Source of the DNA: an uncultured Lachnobacterium sp.
GTDB taxonomy: Bacteria > Bacillota > Clostridia > Lachnospirales > Lachnospiraceae
DNA length: 45,660 nucleotides
Assembly: GCA_900543445.1 (NCBI GenBank)
Contig: UQRC01000022.1
Coordinates: 1-45,660 of the forward strand
Direction: 5' to 3'
Below the pieces are notes generated by a model. That model made no database searches, was not told where the DNA came from, and saw only the letters and a list, made by a program, of their open reading frames with translations. Below are positions 7,649-16,679 of this stretch, piece after piece. The first letter of the stretch is position 1, and the number at the start of each line of letters is the position of its first letter. Made by a program: the position numbers and the translations under genes.

Positions 7649-8488
7649 ATGTACAAGATTGTAATTGACAGTTGTGGAGAATTACCGGAAGAATTAAAAG
7701 ATGATATGCATTTTTGCAATGTACCGCTTGAAATTGAAGTGGACGGATATCAGATTATGGATGATGAGACGTTTGATCAGAAGGATTTCTTGCAGCGTGT
7801 GAAGAACTGCATCCACAGTCCAAAGTCGGCCTGCCCTTCACCGGATCGTTATATGGCAGCATACGAGGGAGATGCGGAGCATGTATATGTGGTTACGCTT
7901 TCCGGTAAATTAAGCGGTTCCTATAACAGTGCGGTACTGGCATCCCAGTTGTACAATGAGGAGCATGAGGACAATAAGCAGATTCATGTATTTAATTCTA
8001 AGTCTGCATCAATTGGAGAGACGCTGATCGGACTCAAAATTCAGGAAATGGAAGAAAGCGGATTGTCTTTCGAAGAAGTGGTAACACAGGTTGAAGATTA
8101 TATCTCTTCGATGAACACATTCTTCGTGTTAGAGACACTTGAGACACTTCGTAAGGCAGGACGTCTGAGCAACCTAAAGGCGCTTGTTGCAAATACGCTC
8201 AACATTAAGCCGGTTATGGGATCTACGAAGGAAGGCATGATCCAGCAGCTTGGTCAGGCGCGTGGAATGAAGAAAGCGTTAAACAAGATGGTGGAAGATA
8301 TGCTTAAGGTAACCAAGAACTGTGAGAACAAGGTTCTTGCAATTGCACACTGCAACTGCCCGGAGCGCGCGCAGTTCGTTAAGGAGGCGGTTGAGAAGGT
8401 TGCCAAGTTTAAGAAAATCGTAATCGTCAACACTGCCGGAGTATCCAGTATGTACGCAAATGATGGCGGACTGATTATGGCTGTGTAG
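7649..8488 (+). CDS. DegV family protein (fatty-acid binding)
   Basis: A 279-aa DegV protein. Family members bind fatty acids, and some (FakB) present them to the FakA kinase. Visible features are the N-terminal IVIDSCGELPEEL, the lipid-headgroup segment LSGKLSGSYNSA near residues 87-98, and the conserved TLETLRKAGRLSNLKA. No fakA homologue is in the window. AGAGGATG lies just before the ATG. The upstream 240-nt gap holds a TATAAT at 7568-7573 but no convincing -35. The gene ends in a very strong terminator, so it is a single-gene unit. Confidence 0.93.
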   Translation: MYKIVIDSCGELPEELKDDMHFCNVPLEIEVDGYQIMDDETFDQKDFLQRVKNCIHSPKSACPSPDRYMAAYEGDAEHVYVVTLSGKLSGSYNSAVLASQLYNEEHEDNKQIHVFNSKSASIGETLIGLKIQEMEESGLSFEEVVTQVEDYISSMNTFFVLETLETLRKAGRLSNLKALVANTLNIKPVMGSTKEGMIQQLGQARGMKKALNKMVEDMLKVTKNCENKVLAIAHCNCPERAQFVKEAVEKVAKFKKIVIVNTAGVSSMYANDGGLIMAV

Positions 8489-8498
8489 GATTGAATAA

Positions 8499-8540
8499 GG
8501 CACACTGTATTATGGAATATACAGTGTGCCCTATTTTTTT
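8499..8540 (+). terminator. Terminator of the DegV gene
   Basis: Perfect 12-bp inverted repeat GGCACACTGTAT / ATACAGTGTGCC with an 8-nt loop, followed by CTATTTTTTT. Confidence 0.93.
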
Positions 8541-8600
8541 GTACTGAATCGACTGTGTTATATTATTATGGAAGTGACAATACATAATCATATCATTATA

Positions 8601-8609
8601 TGGTATACT
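8601..8609 (+). promoter_or_regulatory. Extended -10 promoter for folC
   Basis: TGGTATACT, an extended -10 43 nt upstream of the folC start. No clear -35 is visible. Confidence 0.45.
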
Positions 8610-8651
8610 TGAACGGCAGGAAAATGACAAAAGAATGAATGAGGCGAAATT

Positions 8652-9857
8652 TTGTATAATTACCAAGAAGTGATAGATAAAATCGAGAACAGCAGAAGAT
8701 TCGGCAATCTGCCCGGCGTGGAAGTGACGAAGCGAATGCTTGCGACACTTGGAAATCCGCAGGACGGGCTTGCATTTATCCATGTTGCAGGAACGAATGG
8801 CAAAGGTTCTACATGTGCGTTTTTAACAAATATATTGGCGAAGGCAGGACTGAAATGCGGATGCTTTACTTCTCCGCACCTGATTCATTTTGAGGAGCGG
8901 ATTACCGTTGACCAGCAGATGATCCCGAAAGAGGTTGTGACAAGACTTGGGAATGAATTGCTTTCGATCGATTTTGGAGTGACACCGACGATGTTTGATT
9001 ACTGCCTGGTGATGGCGGTACTTTACTTCAAGGAGTGCGGCTGCAATGTCGCAGTCATGGAGACCGGACTTGGCGGAAGGCTTGACTCGACGAATGCACT
9101 CGGAAATCCGATGGTTGCAGTCATCACAAGAATCGGTTATGATCATATGGCAATTCTTGGCAACACGCTCACCAAGATCGCATCGGAAAAAGCAGGCATT
9201 TTAAAAGAAAATGTCCCGGCAATCTTTGCACCACAGGATGAGGAAGCACTTGCGGTATTGCGAAAACATCCGGGAACGCTTGTGAGCAGCGAAGATATGG
9301 AGAAGGTCGCTTTCATGAAACCGGGACTTATGGGGGCATATCAATTGGAAAATGGTGCGGCAGCGATGCTTGCGGCACAGAAATTCCTCAGCCAGATCGG
9401 TTTTGACGAAGAGAGGGCAGATGCTGCAATCGAAGCGGGCATTCATACGGCAATCTGGAAGGGACGCATGGAAATCTTAAGCAGAGAGCCATATCTTATG
9501 GTGGATGGCGCGCACAACAGCAACGGAATCCATGCTTTGAAAACGAGTTTAATGAAACTTTATCCGGATGAAAAATTCCATTTTGTGATGGGCGTGATGG
9601 CGGATAAGGATTATGAGAAGATGATCGAGGAATTACTTCCTCTTGCCATCGATTTTGTGACTGTGACACCGGAGAGCAGCCGTGCACTGCAGGCGGAGAG
9701 TCTGGCAGAGAAGATCAGAAGTCAGGGGATTCCTGCACGAAGTATTGCATCTGTTGCGGACGTGCTGACATTGCCGCGAGTGGGAGAGAAGACGATCGCG
9801 CTTGGATCACTTTACTTTATCGGGGAACTGGAAGCAATATATTACGGTGACACTTGA
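8652..9857 (+). CDS. folC: Folylpolyglutamate synthase / dihydrofolate synthase
   Basis: A 401-aa Mur-ligase-type enzyme that adds glutamate to folates with ATP. The P-loop GTNGKGST is at residues 47-54, SPHL follows near 76, and the C-terminal domain has the conserved VDGAHNSNG near 285. The start is a TTG (8652): it gives the family N-terminus (MYNYQEVIDKIENSRRFG) and has GAGG 7 nt upstream, with no better ATG before the P-loop. It is slightly shorter than the ~430-aa average but no domain is missing. No terminator is visible before the next gene, which lies 120 nt downstream. Confidence 0.95.
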   Translation: MYNYQEVIDKIENSRRFGNLPGVEVTKRMLATLGNPQDGLAFIHVAGTNGKGSTCAFLTNILAKAGLKCGCFTSPHLIHFEERITVDQQMIPKEVVTRLGNELLSIDFGVTPTMFDYCLVMAVLYFKECGCNVAVMETGLGGRLDSTNALGNPMVAVITRIGYDHMAILGNTLTKIASEKAGILKENVPAIFAPQDEEALAVLRKHPGTLVSSEDMEKVAFMKPGLMGAYQLENGAAAMLAAQKFLSQIGFDEERADAAIEAGIHTAIWKGRMEILSREPYLMVDGAHNSNGIHALKTSLMKLYPDEKFHFVMGVMADKDYEKMIEELLPLAIDFVTVTPESSRALQAESLAEKIRSQGIPARSIASVADVLTLPRVGEKTIALGSLYFIGELEAIYYGDT

Positions 9858-9977
9858 ATTACAAAAACATAAAATCAAGTAATGTAACAGGTAAAATGGT
9901 TGGACTTTTCGATAATACATGAAAAGCATAATTGAATTTGATTTGACAAAATTAAGAAGAAAGCAAGAAAGATACGA

Positions 9978-10949
9978 ATGTCATATTTATATGAACATAA
10001 AAAAGATAGAAAAGGTACCGAATACATAGAAATCACCGGATATGAAGGTGGAGTGCGCCATCTGGTGATACCGGAGGCGATTGAAGAACTTCCGGTGCGA
10101 AGTATCGGTAAGAGTGCCTTCTCCGGCAGGGATGATCTAATCAGTGTGGAACTTCCGGAGACAATCGAGATTCTGGGGCGCTACGCGTTCTACAATTGTA
10201 AGAATCTGCGGACCATGTGTCTGTATGATGGGGTGGAGGACTATTATGACGGCGTGATCAAACAGTGTCAGAGTCTGTCGGAGATTGCGTTGTACCAGAA
10301 GAGGGACAGTTACTCGGTGATGAAGGAACTGCTTGCTGACAATGACAGGCGGCTTACCTTTACCATTGAGCCGGCTGGGCTGCGGCTGACGTTCCCGGCG
10401 TATGTCTACGATTTTGTGGAGGATGTGGAGGCGCGTGTGCTGCATCATAAGATTGAAGGCAGTGGCTATCCGTACCGTGAGTGTGTTACGAGAAAAGGCG
10501 TGGATCTGCTAGCGTATGATAAGCTTTTTGACCATGTGATCAGTGATGATTATGAGGCGGCGATCATGGTGGCATTAAACAGGCTGCGCTATCCGGTGGA
10601 ACTGGAGACAGCTGCAAAGGAGCAGTATGAGCAGTATCTGGAGCAGAATGCACGGATCGTGTTACAGAAGCTGATCGGGCATGCAGCCGGATGGAGAAGC
10701 AGCGCATCGAATACGGGCAATCGGAAGGAAGGACAAGCGGCAGATCGGGTAGAAAGAGATGACAGTCCGGTTGCGGAACTCCGGTATCTGTGCGATGAAT
10801 GTCTGGTCCCAAAAGATGCTTTGGAAGAAGGTCTGTATGAGGCGGCAGAGAAGAAACTGAGCGAGATTACGGCGATATTGATGGAGTATCAGAGGCTGAA
10901 TTTCAGCGCCCACCAGCAACAAACAAAGTTGACACTTGATGAGTGGTAA
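9978..10949 (+). CDS. Leucine-rich-repeat (BspA-type) protein of the VWA/MoxR set
   Basis: A 323-aa cytosolic protein. Residues about 25-110 carry two to three BspA-type (LRR_5) repeats, seen as 'EAIEELPVRSIGKSAFSGRDDL' split into LPVRSIGKSAF and LPETIEILGRYAFYNCKNL. The middle and C-terminal regions are helical, with no known domain; a Gly/Ser/Asp-rich linker lies near residues 235-260. It has no signal peptide or sortase signal, so unlike most BspA proteins it is probably intracellular. The VWA gene starts 6 nt after its stop and the MoxR-type ATPase gene follows, so it is probably an adaptor or substrate-recognition partner of that machine. This role is inference from context. Confidence 0.75.
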   Translation: MSYLYEHKKDRKGTEYIEITGYEGGVRHLVIPEAIEELPVRSIGKSAFSGRDDLISVELPETIEILGRYAFYNCKNLRTMCLYDGVEDYYDGVIKQCQSLSEIALYQKRDSYSVMKELLADNDRRLTFTIEPAGLRLTFPAYVYDFVEDVEARVLHHKIEGSGYPYRECVTRKGVDLLAYDKLFDHVISDDYEAAIMVALNRLRYPVELETAAKEQYEQYLEQNARIVLQKLIGHAAGWRSSASNTGNRKEGQAADRVERDDSPVAELRYLCDECLVPKDALEEGLYEAAEKKLSEITAILMEYQRLNFSAHQQQTKLTLDEW

Positions 10950-10955
10950 TCAATC

Positions 10956-12356
10956 ATGAAGACTAGAATAGAACTCGAAACAACAGGAAATAAAATATTG
11001 AACAGCGTTCGAACCGAACTGTATCTGTCGATGCGCTTTATGGGACCGGCGCTTGGCAGTCTTGGATTCAAGATGGATCTCTCGACGCGGACACTCGGCA
11101 CGGATGCGGCGTTCATCCGGTTTAATCCAACCTATCTGTTACACACTTATATCGAGCGTCCAGAGATGTTGAACCGTGCGTATATGCATATGCTGATGCA
11201 TTGTCTGTTCCGGCATATGTTCTCGGCGAAGGAACATGAGGACACCGAACTTTGGGATCTGTGCTGCGATATTGTGGTGGAGTCGGTGGTGGACTCCATG
11301 GAGTATCCGAGCATTTTACGTGTGACATCGGATTTCAGGCAGCAGTGGTACGAGAAACTTACAGCAGAGTTGAAGGTGTTGACGGCGGAGAAACTGTACC
11401 ATTATTTCATCTTAAGAAAACGTGATCCATATCTGGAAGAGTCACTCCGGCAGGAATTTGCGATGTGTGACCATAGTTTCTGGGAGAGGATGCAGCCACC
11501 GGAGGATGGCGATGATAATAATCCGAAGGCTCCGATGGAGAATGAGAGCAGCGAGTCGGAAAGCGAGCAGCCACCGACAGGAGAGAAGCAGCAGGACACC
11601 ACTCCGATGGGATCGATGGATCCGAAGGAAGAGGAGTGGAAAGAGAATGCGAAGCGCATCGAAAGCGATATGGAGACGTATGCCAAGGATGCGGCTGAGG
11701 ATGCCGGAAAGCTTGCCTGGATGCTAAAACTCCAGAACAGAGAGCGCAAAAGCTACAAGGAATATTTAAAGAAATTTGCAGTGCTCAGGGAAGAAGTCTC
11801 GGTGGATATGGATTCGTTCGATTACGGATTTTATATGTATGGTCTCTCGATGTATGGAAATATGCCGCTGATCGAGGAGAACGAATACCGCGAGGCGAAG
11901 AAGGTTGAGGAGCTTGTGATTGCAATCGATACTTCTGCATCGTGCAAGGATAAGCTGGTGCAGCAGTTCGTCAATGAGACCGGTGCAATTCTTAAGACAC
12001 AGGAATCGTTTTTCCACAAGGTGAATATCCGCATTATCGAATGCGACAATCAGATTCAGAGGGATGTACATATCACGAATCTGGATGAGATGAAAGCGTA
12101 TGCGGACGGATTTCATGTACAGGGCGGATACGGAACGGATTTTCGCCCGGTCTTTGATTATGTGGAGACACTTCGCAGAAGTGGAGAGCTAAGAAATCTC
12201 AAAGGACTGATGTATTTTACGGATGGATTCGGTGAATATCCTAAGAAGCCGACGGACTATGAGACGGTGTTTGTCTTCTATGGAGACGAAGAGCGTGAGG
12301 AGAAAAAAGTGCCAGACTGGGCGGTAAAGCTGTATCTTGAAGCAACGCCAAACTGA
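10956..12356 (+). CDS. VWA-domain protein with degenerate metallopeptidase-like N-terminus (DUF2201-like)
   Basis: A 466-aa cytosolic protein. The N-terminal region resembles the DUF2201 putative metallopeptidase domain. The expected HExxHxxxxH motif appears as H78-M79-L-M-H82-x4-H87: the three histidines are kept but the catalytic Glu is Met. Asp105 follows in CDIVV, as in the family. An acidic, Ser/Glu-rich linker spans about 175-245. The C-terminal VWA-like domain has a complete MIDAS metal site: D325-x-S327-x-S329, T394 (GTD) and D423 (TDG). VWA proteins of this kind work with MoxR AAA+ ATPases, and one is encoded 97 nt downstream. The start ATG is 6 nt after the LRR gene, with a weak ribosome site, suggesting translational coupling. 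Substrate unknown. Confidence 0.85.
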   Translation: MKTRIELETTGNKILNSVRTELYLSMRFMGPALGSLGFKMDLSTRTLGTDAAFIRFNPTYLLHTYIERPEMLNRAYMHMLMHCLFRHMFSAKEHEDTELWDLCCDIVVESVVDSMEYPSILRVTSDFRQQWYEKLTAELKVLTAEKLYHYFILRKRDPYLEESLRQEFAMCDHSFWERMQPPEDGDDNNPKAPMENESSESESEQPPTGEKQQDTTPMGSMDPKEEEWKENAKRIESDMETYAKDAAEDAGKLAWMLKLQNRERKSYKEYLKKFAVLREEVSVDMDSFDYGFYMYGLSMYGNMPLIEENEYREAKKVEELVIAIDTSASCKDKLVQQFVNETGAILKTQESFFHKVNIRIIECDNQIQRDVHITNLDEMKAYADGFHVQGGYGTDFRPVFDYVETLRRSGELRNLKGLMYFTDGFGEYPKKPTDYETVFVFYGDEEREEKKVPDWAVKLYLEATPN

Positions 12357-12453
12357 TGAAAATCACGAGAGATACAATTAGGAAAAATAGGAGAAACAGC
12401 GTCTTACGATCATACAGGCAAGACGGATTTAGAAGAAAACAAGGAGTACAACA

Positions 12454-13971
12454 ATGAACATCAAACAGGCAAAACAGGAGATTGTGAACACAGTTCATGC
12501 ATATCTGGCGAAGGATGAGACCGGCGAATATGTGATTCCGGTTGAGAGACAACGTCCGCTTCTTCTGATCGGACCGCCGGGAATCGGTAAGACGGCAATC
12601 ATGGAGCAGGCGGCACACGAGTGTGGCATCAATCTGGTATCTTACACGATCACACATCATACGAGACAGAGTGCGATCGGTCTGCCTTTTATCTCCAATA
12701 AGAAGTATGGAGATGAGGAAGTCTCTGTGACGGAATATACGATGAGTGAGATTATCGCTTCGATCTATGACCGGATCGAGGAGAGCGGCATTAAGGAAGG
12801 CATTCTCTTTCTTGATGAGATCAACTGCGTTTCGGAGACACTGGCACCGACGATGCTGCAGTTCTTACAGTATAAGACGTTCGGAAATCACAGAGTTCCG
12901 GATGGATTTATTATCGTGACTGCTGGAAATCCGCCGGAGTACAATAAGTCCGTGCGCGATTTTGATATCGTAACGTATGACAGAGTGAAACGTATTTATA
13001 TCGAAGAGGATTTCGCGGCGTGGAAGGAATATGCGTATCATGCGCAAATTCACGGTGCAATCCTTGCTTACCTTGAGATTAAGAAAAAGAATTTCTATTC
13101 GATCGTATCGGATGTGGACGGCAAACGTTTCGTGACAGCACGAGGCTGGGAAGATTTATCGGTTGTGATGAAAGTGTACGAAAAGCAGGGGATGCCGATT
13201 GATTATGACTTTATCGTGCAGTATCTGCAGGATCCGGAGATTGCACGTGACTTTGCGGTCTACTATGAACTGTACCGTAAATATAACCAGATTTATCGTG
13301 TGCCGGAACTCTTAGAGGGCACATATCCGGAGAATGTACTTTCCATACAGAATGCGCCGTTTGACGAGAAGTTAAGTTTGATCGGTCTGCTTCTCGATGC
13401 ACTTGGTCAGGAGTTTGTGACCTATGCAAGAAGCGAGGCTGCGCAGAAAGAATTGCTGACGCAGCTTGGTTATCTGAGAATGGATCTGAAAGAAGGAAGA
13501 GGCGATGCAAAGGCGCTTTTAGAACGTCAGTGTGATTCTCACAAGACACTGACATTGCACAAGAAGAAGGCTGGATTGTTATCACGCGAGGAACTTCGCA
13601 GCGCACATGACTTAGAGTTGATGCTTGATGCGTGCATTTCACTTGTTGCGGAGAAGGGAAGTGGCGATGCGCGCACAGATTTTGGTCTAGTGAAGCAGTA
13701 TTTTGATGAGCGGGAAGAGGCAAGACAAAAGCAGATCGTTGATGCCGGAAGACATCTGTCCAATGCGTTTGATTTCTTGAGCCGTGTGTTTGGTGAGGGA
13801 CAGGAACTGGTCATTTTCTTATCCGAACTGTCTGCAGGTTATTACAGTTTAAAGTTTGTCAGCGAGTGTGGCAATGAGGAATATTACAAGTACAATCGTC
13901 TGCTTCTGCTGAAGGACCGCAGCGAGGAACTGACGCAGGAAGTGATGGAACTTCTTGCCTTGGATGATTGA
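12454..13971 (+). CDS. MoxR-type AAA+ ATPase
   Basis: A 505-aa AAA+ ATPase. Walker A is GPPGIGKT (40-47), Walker B ILFLDE (117-122), and sensor 1 TAGNPPEYN has Asn159. The region between the Walker motifs and the C-terminal helical domain fit the MoxR group, whose members act with VWA proteins as chaperones for assembly or activation of other complexes. The C-terminal ~200 residues are helical, with no further domain that I recognise. AAGGAG lies before ATG 12454. It is the third gene of the LRR-VWA-ATPase set; the order (ATPase last) is the reverse of the common moxR-then-VWA order. The client is unknown, and none of the classical partners (methanol dehydrogenase, RuBisCO, nitric oxide reductase) is nearby. 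Confidence 0.9.
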   Translation: MNIKQAKQEIVNTVHAYLAKDETGEYVIPVERQRPLLLIGPPGIGKTAIMEQAAHECGINLVSYTITHHTRQSAIGLPFISNKKYGDEEVSVTEYTMSEIIASIYDRIEESGIKEGILFLDEINCVSETLAPTMLQFLQYKTFGNHRVPDGFIIVTAGNPPEYNKSVRDFDIVTYDRVKRIYIEEDFAAWKEYAYHAQIHGAILAYLEIKKKNFYSIVSDVDGKRFVTARGWEDLSVVMKVYEKQGMPIDYDFIVQYLQDPEIARDFAVYYELYRKYNQIYRVPELLEGTYPENVLSIQNAPFDEKLSLIGLLLDALGQEFVTYARSEAAQKELLTQLGYLRMDLKEGRGDAKALLERQCDSHKTLTLHKKKAGLLSREELRSAHDLELMLDACISLVAEKGSGDARTDFGLVKQYFDEREEARQKQIVDAGRHLSNAFDFLSRVFGEGQELVIFLSELSAGYYSLKFVSECGNEEYYKYNRLLLLKDRSEELTQEVMELLALDD

Positions 13972-14029
13972 GGTAGGGTATACTAAAACAAAGAAAACAG
14001 GCTTGGAATCGTTATCTTGGAGAAAGTAT

Positions 14030-16159
14030 ATGAAAAATATTCGACGAATCTTTAAAGCGGACCTGCAAGGTCTGTTTCGTAATTTTTTTGCGCTGGTAAT
14101 TGCCGTGGGACTATGTCTTCTTCCGGCTTTCTATGCATGGTTTAATATCTATGCAAACTGGGATCCGTATGCAAATACCGGCAACATTCGTATAGCGGTC
14201 AGCAATCTTGATGATGGTTGTGCGGATCTGGATGGTAACCAGGCGAACATGGGCGATGAAATTGTGGAGCAGCTGAAGCAGAAGGATAATATCGGATGGG
14301 TATTCACCGAATCGAAGAAGGATGCGGTAGAACGCGTGAAGTCCGGAGACTGCTACGCTGCAGTTGTGATCGGAAAGGATTTCTCTTACAGTATGTATCA
14401 CGCTTTGGCGGATAATATTGAAAATCCTAAGATTACCTACTATGAGAATGAGAAGAAGAACGCGGTAGCGACGAAGATTACAGATACTGCAGTATCGACG
14501 CTGCAGTCGACGATCAACCAGTCGTTTGTCAAAGTGGTCACCGAGAAGATTTTCACGGAAACGAATAATCTGCAGGGAGAACTCGCAAAGGAAGATGCGG
14601 TGGATGCTTTTGTGCAGAAACTGACGACGGTGCAGGGATATCTGAATGATTACGATAAGATGATCACTTCGTTTATGAAAGGAAATGACCTGTTGACGGA
14701 GGCTTCCGGTGAGACGAATGAGAATCTGGAAGCAAGTCAGGATATGATCGCGTCCGGTCAGGCGAGCATGGAGCGCGGTAAGAGGAGCCTTACGACAACG
14801 GAGGGGACCTTTGCAACGTTTTCGGTAAAAGTAGAGAAAACGCTTGGCGAGATCAGCAATTCAATCAATTCGATCTCTGATGATATTACGAATGCGAAGC
14901 TGGAAAAACAGATTGATACGCTGACGAAAGATGTTGCGACGATCAAGACGGATGCGACGGATCTGTCCGCCAAATTGGAAGACCTTGAGAATTATCTGAA
15001 GAAGGTACAGGGAAATTCGAATTCTTTAAGCAACACGATTGCAGCAGTACAGAAAATGCAATCCCTTGCAGATTTGGTTGCTGAGTCCGGGGACGTTGAG
15101 CAGGATGCAACCGACACGAAACGAGCAATCGCATTGATGCAGCAGACATTAAAAAACTATTCCGAGACGATTGCGAATATCAGCTCGATGTTCACGAGAC
15201 AGATCACACCGCAGGTGGAGGAGCTGCTTTCTAACATGGAGTCGGTGCTCGATTCCACAGAGAAAATTCTGGATAATCTAAGTGGCACGCTGGATGGAAT
15301 GAAGGATATTTTTGACGGCGTGGATACAACACTTGGAACGGTCAATGTCAGCCTGACACAACTGCAGGGTGTGCTTGCGCAGGCAAATACGAAGATTACC
15401 GATGTACTTGACCAGATCAGGGAAGCATCGGACAGTGAGCAGCTTTCCATTATTATGAATCTGCTTGCGGGCAACCCGGATATGTATGGGGATTTCTTCT
15501 CGCAGCCAGTGAAGGTGGAAGAACATTATGTCTATGAGATCGCCAATTATGGCTCGGGTGTGGCGCCTTTTTACACGGTTCTTGCAATCTGGGTGGGAAT
15601 GACGATTCTGGTTTCCATCTTAAAGGTGCATGTGGATAAGAAGGATTTCCCGCATGCGAAGCCGTACGAATATTATTTTGGAAGATATCTGTTATTTTTA
15701 CTGTTATCTGAGATACAGGCAATGGTCATTGTGATCGGAGATCTCTATATCTTTGGTGTGCAATGTAAGTATCCGGCGGAATTGTTCCTTGTCGCAGCAG
15801 TGACAAGCCTGACGTTCTCGCTTCTGATCTACTCGCTGACCATTTCTTTCGGAGACATCGGTAAGGCACTTGCTGTTGTTGTCATGGTAATCCAGATTGC
15901 GGGATCGGGCGGAACTTATCCGATTGAAGCTTTGCCGGCATTCTTCCGGAATGTGTATATCTTCTTCCCGTTCCCGTATGCGATCAATGCGATGCGTGAA
16001 TGTATCGGAGGCATGTACCATCAGGATCTGGTGCTGGATCTGCTAAAGCTTTTGATCTTCTGCGCGGCATCGCTGGCAATCGGCCTTTGGATCCGCATTC
16101 CGTTTATGGGACTGAATCACTTTATCGAAAAGCGTATGGAAGACACGAGGATGATGTAA
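14030..16159 (+). CDS. YhgE/Pip family membrane protein, copy 1
   Basis: A 709-aa protein of the YhgE/Pip family (phage-infection-protein/EsaA-like). Topology is typical: one N-terminal membrane helix (about residues 14-38, ending AWFNIYANWDPY), a large extracytoplasmic helical/coiled-coil region (about 40-500), and about five C-terminal membrane helices from residue 510 that resemble ABC-2 permeases. The start ATG 14030 is set by TTGGAG about 7 nt upstream; the frame is open further upstream but overlaps the ATPase gene. It is followed within 1 nt by a small membrane-protein gene and then by a paralogue. Members are linked to export (type VII-like) or phage adsorption; no secretion substrates or ATPase genes are nearby, so the role is unknown. 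Confidence 0.88.
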   Translation: MKNIRRIFKADLQGLFRNFFALVIAVGLCLLPAFYAWFNIYANWDPYANTGNIRIAVSNLDDGCADLDGNQANMGDEIVEQLKQKDNIGWVFTESKKDAVERVKSGDCYAAVVIGKDFSYSMYHALADNIENPKITYYENEKKNAVATKITDTAVSTLQSTINQSFVKVVTEKIFTETNNLQGELAKEDAVDAFVQKLTTVQGYLNDYDKMITSFMKGNDLLTEASGETNENLEASQDMIASGQASMERGKRSLTTTEGTFATFSVKVEKTLGEISNSINSISDDITNAKLEKQIDTLTKDVATIKTDATDLSAKLEDLENYLKKVQGNSNSLSNTIAAVQKMQSLADLVAESGDVEQDATDTKRAIALMQQTLKNYSETIANISSMFTRQITPQVEELLSNMESVLDSTEKILDNLSGTLDGMKDIFDGVDTTLGTVNVSLTQLQGVLAQANTKITDVLDQIREASDSEQLSIIMNLLAGNPDMYGDFFSQPVKVEEHYVYEIANYGSGVAPFYTVLAIWVGMTILVSILKVHVDKKDFPHAKPYEYYFGRYLLFLLLSEIQAMVIVIGDLYIFGVQCKYPAELFLVAAVTSLTFSLLIYSLTISFGDIGKALAVVVMVIQIAGSGGTYPIEALPAFFRNVYIFFPFPYAINAMRECIGGMYHQDLVLDLLKLLIFCAASLAIGLWIRIPFMGLNHFIEKRMEDTRMM

Positions 16160-16160
16160 T

Positions 16161-16679
16161 ATGGAAACAGAAAAAGATAAATTAGAGAAGATGGAAAATC
16201 TCTATAATATGGTGGTCCGTTTTCAACAGAAGAGCCACGAAAAGAATCAGAAGCGCATCAAGATCGGTCTGCGTTGTCTCTATATTATACCGGCAGTGTT
16301 TTTGTTCCTGCTGCTTGTGACGGACAGCTCGAAGATCATCTTTTTAGTGCTTTGGATCGTAAGTCTCTTTGCACTTGCCATCTATCTGATCACGGTGGAA
16401 TACATGGACTACAATCTGCAGAATCAGATGAACAAGCTGGAAGGACGCAAGAATGCACCGGTAGACGGATTGATCGAGATGGATCGTTTTAATGAATCAG
16501 TCAATCGTTTTGAGGCGAAGGTCGACAAGCTGGAATCGACCGTGGACAAGGTGACAAGCTCAGCCAAGGAACTGCTTCGCCCGGAGGAACTGGCAGCAAA
16601 GCTGCTGGGAGATCCGGCGGAAAGCGATGATTCTCATACCGATGCGGCAAATACAAATGAGGGAGGAAAAGGCGAATGA
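16161..16679 (+). CDS. Small two-helix membrane protein between yhgE paralogues
   Basis: A 172-aa protein that I do not recognise. It has a charged N-terminal helix (1-35), two close membrane helices (about 40-55 and 60-78) and a cytosolic C-terminal coiled coil (about 105-140, MDRFNESVNRFEAKVDKLE) with an acidic, disordered tail. It starts 1 nt after yhgE copy 1 and its TGA overlaps the ATG of copy 2 by 4 nt, so translation of all three is coupled. It may scaffold or link the two YhgE proteins. That is inference from gene arrangement. Confidence 0.8.
   Translation: METEKDKLEKMENLYNMVVRFQQKSHEKNQKRIKIGLRCLYIIPAVFLFLLLVTDSSKIIFLVLWIVSLFALAIYLITVEYMDYNLQNQMNKLEGRKNAPVDGLIEMDRFNESVNRFEAKVDKLESTVDKVTSSAKELLRPEELAAKLLGDPAESDDSHTDAANTNEGGKGE

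Noticed and set aside
12397..12430. CGTCTT/AAGACG hairpin between the VWA and ATPase genes as a terminator.
   Set aside because: Weak stem with a 14-nt loop and no T run; the genes are probably co-transcribed.
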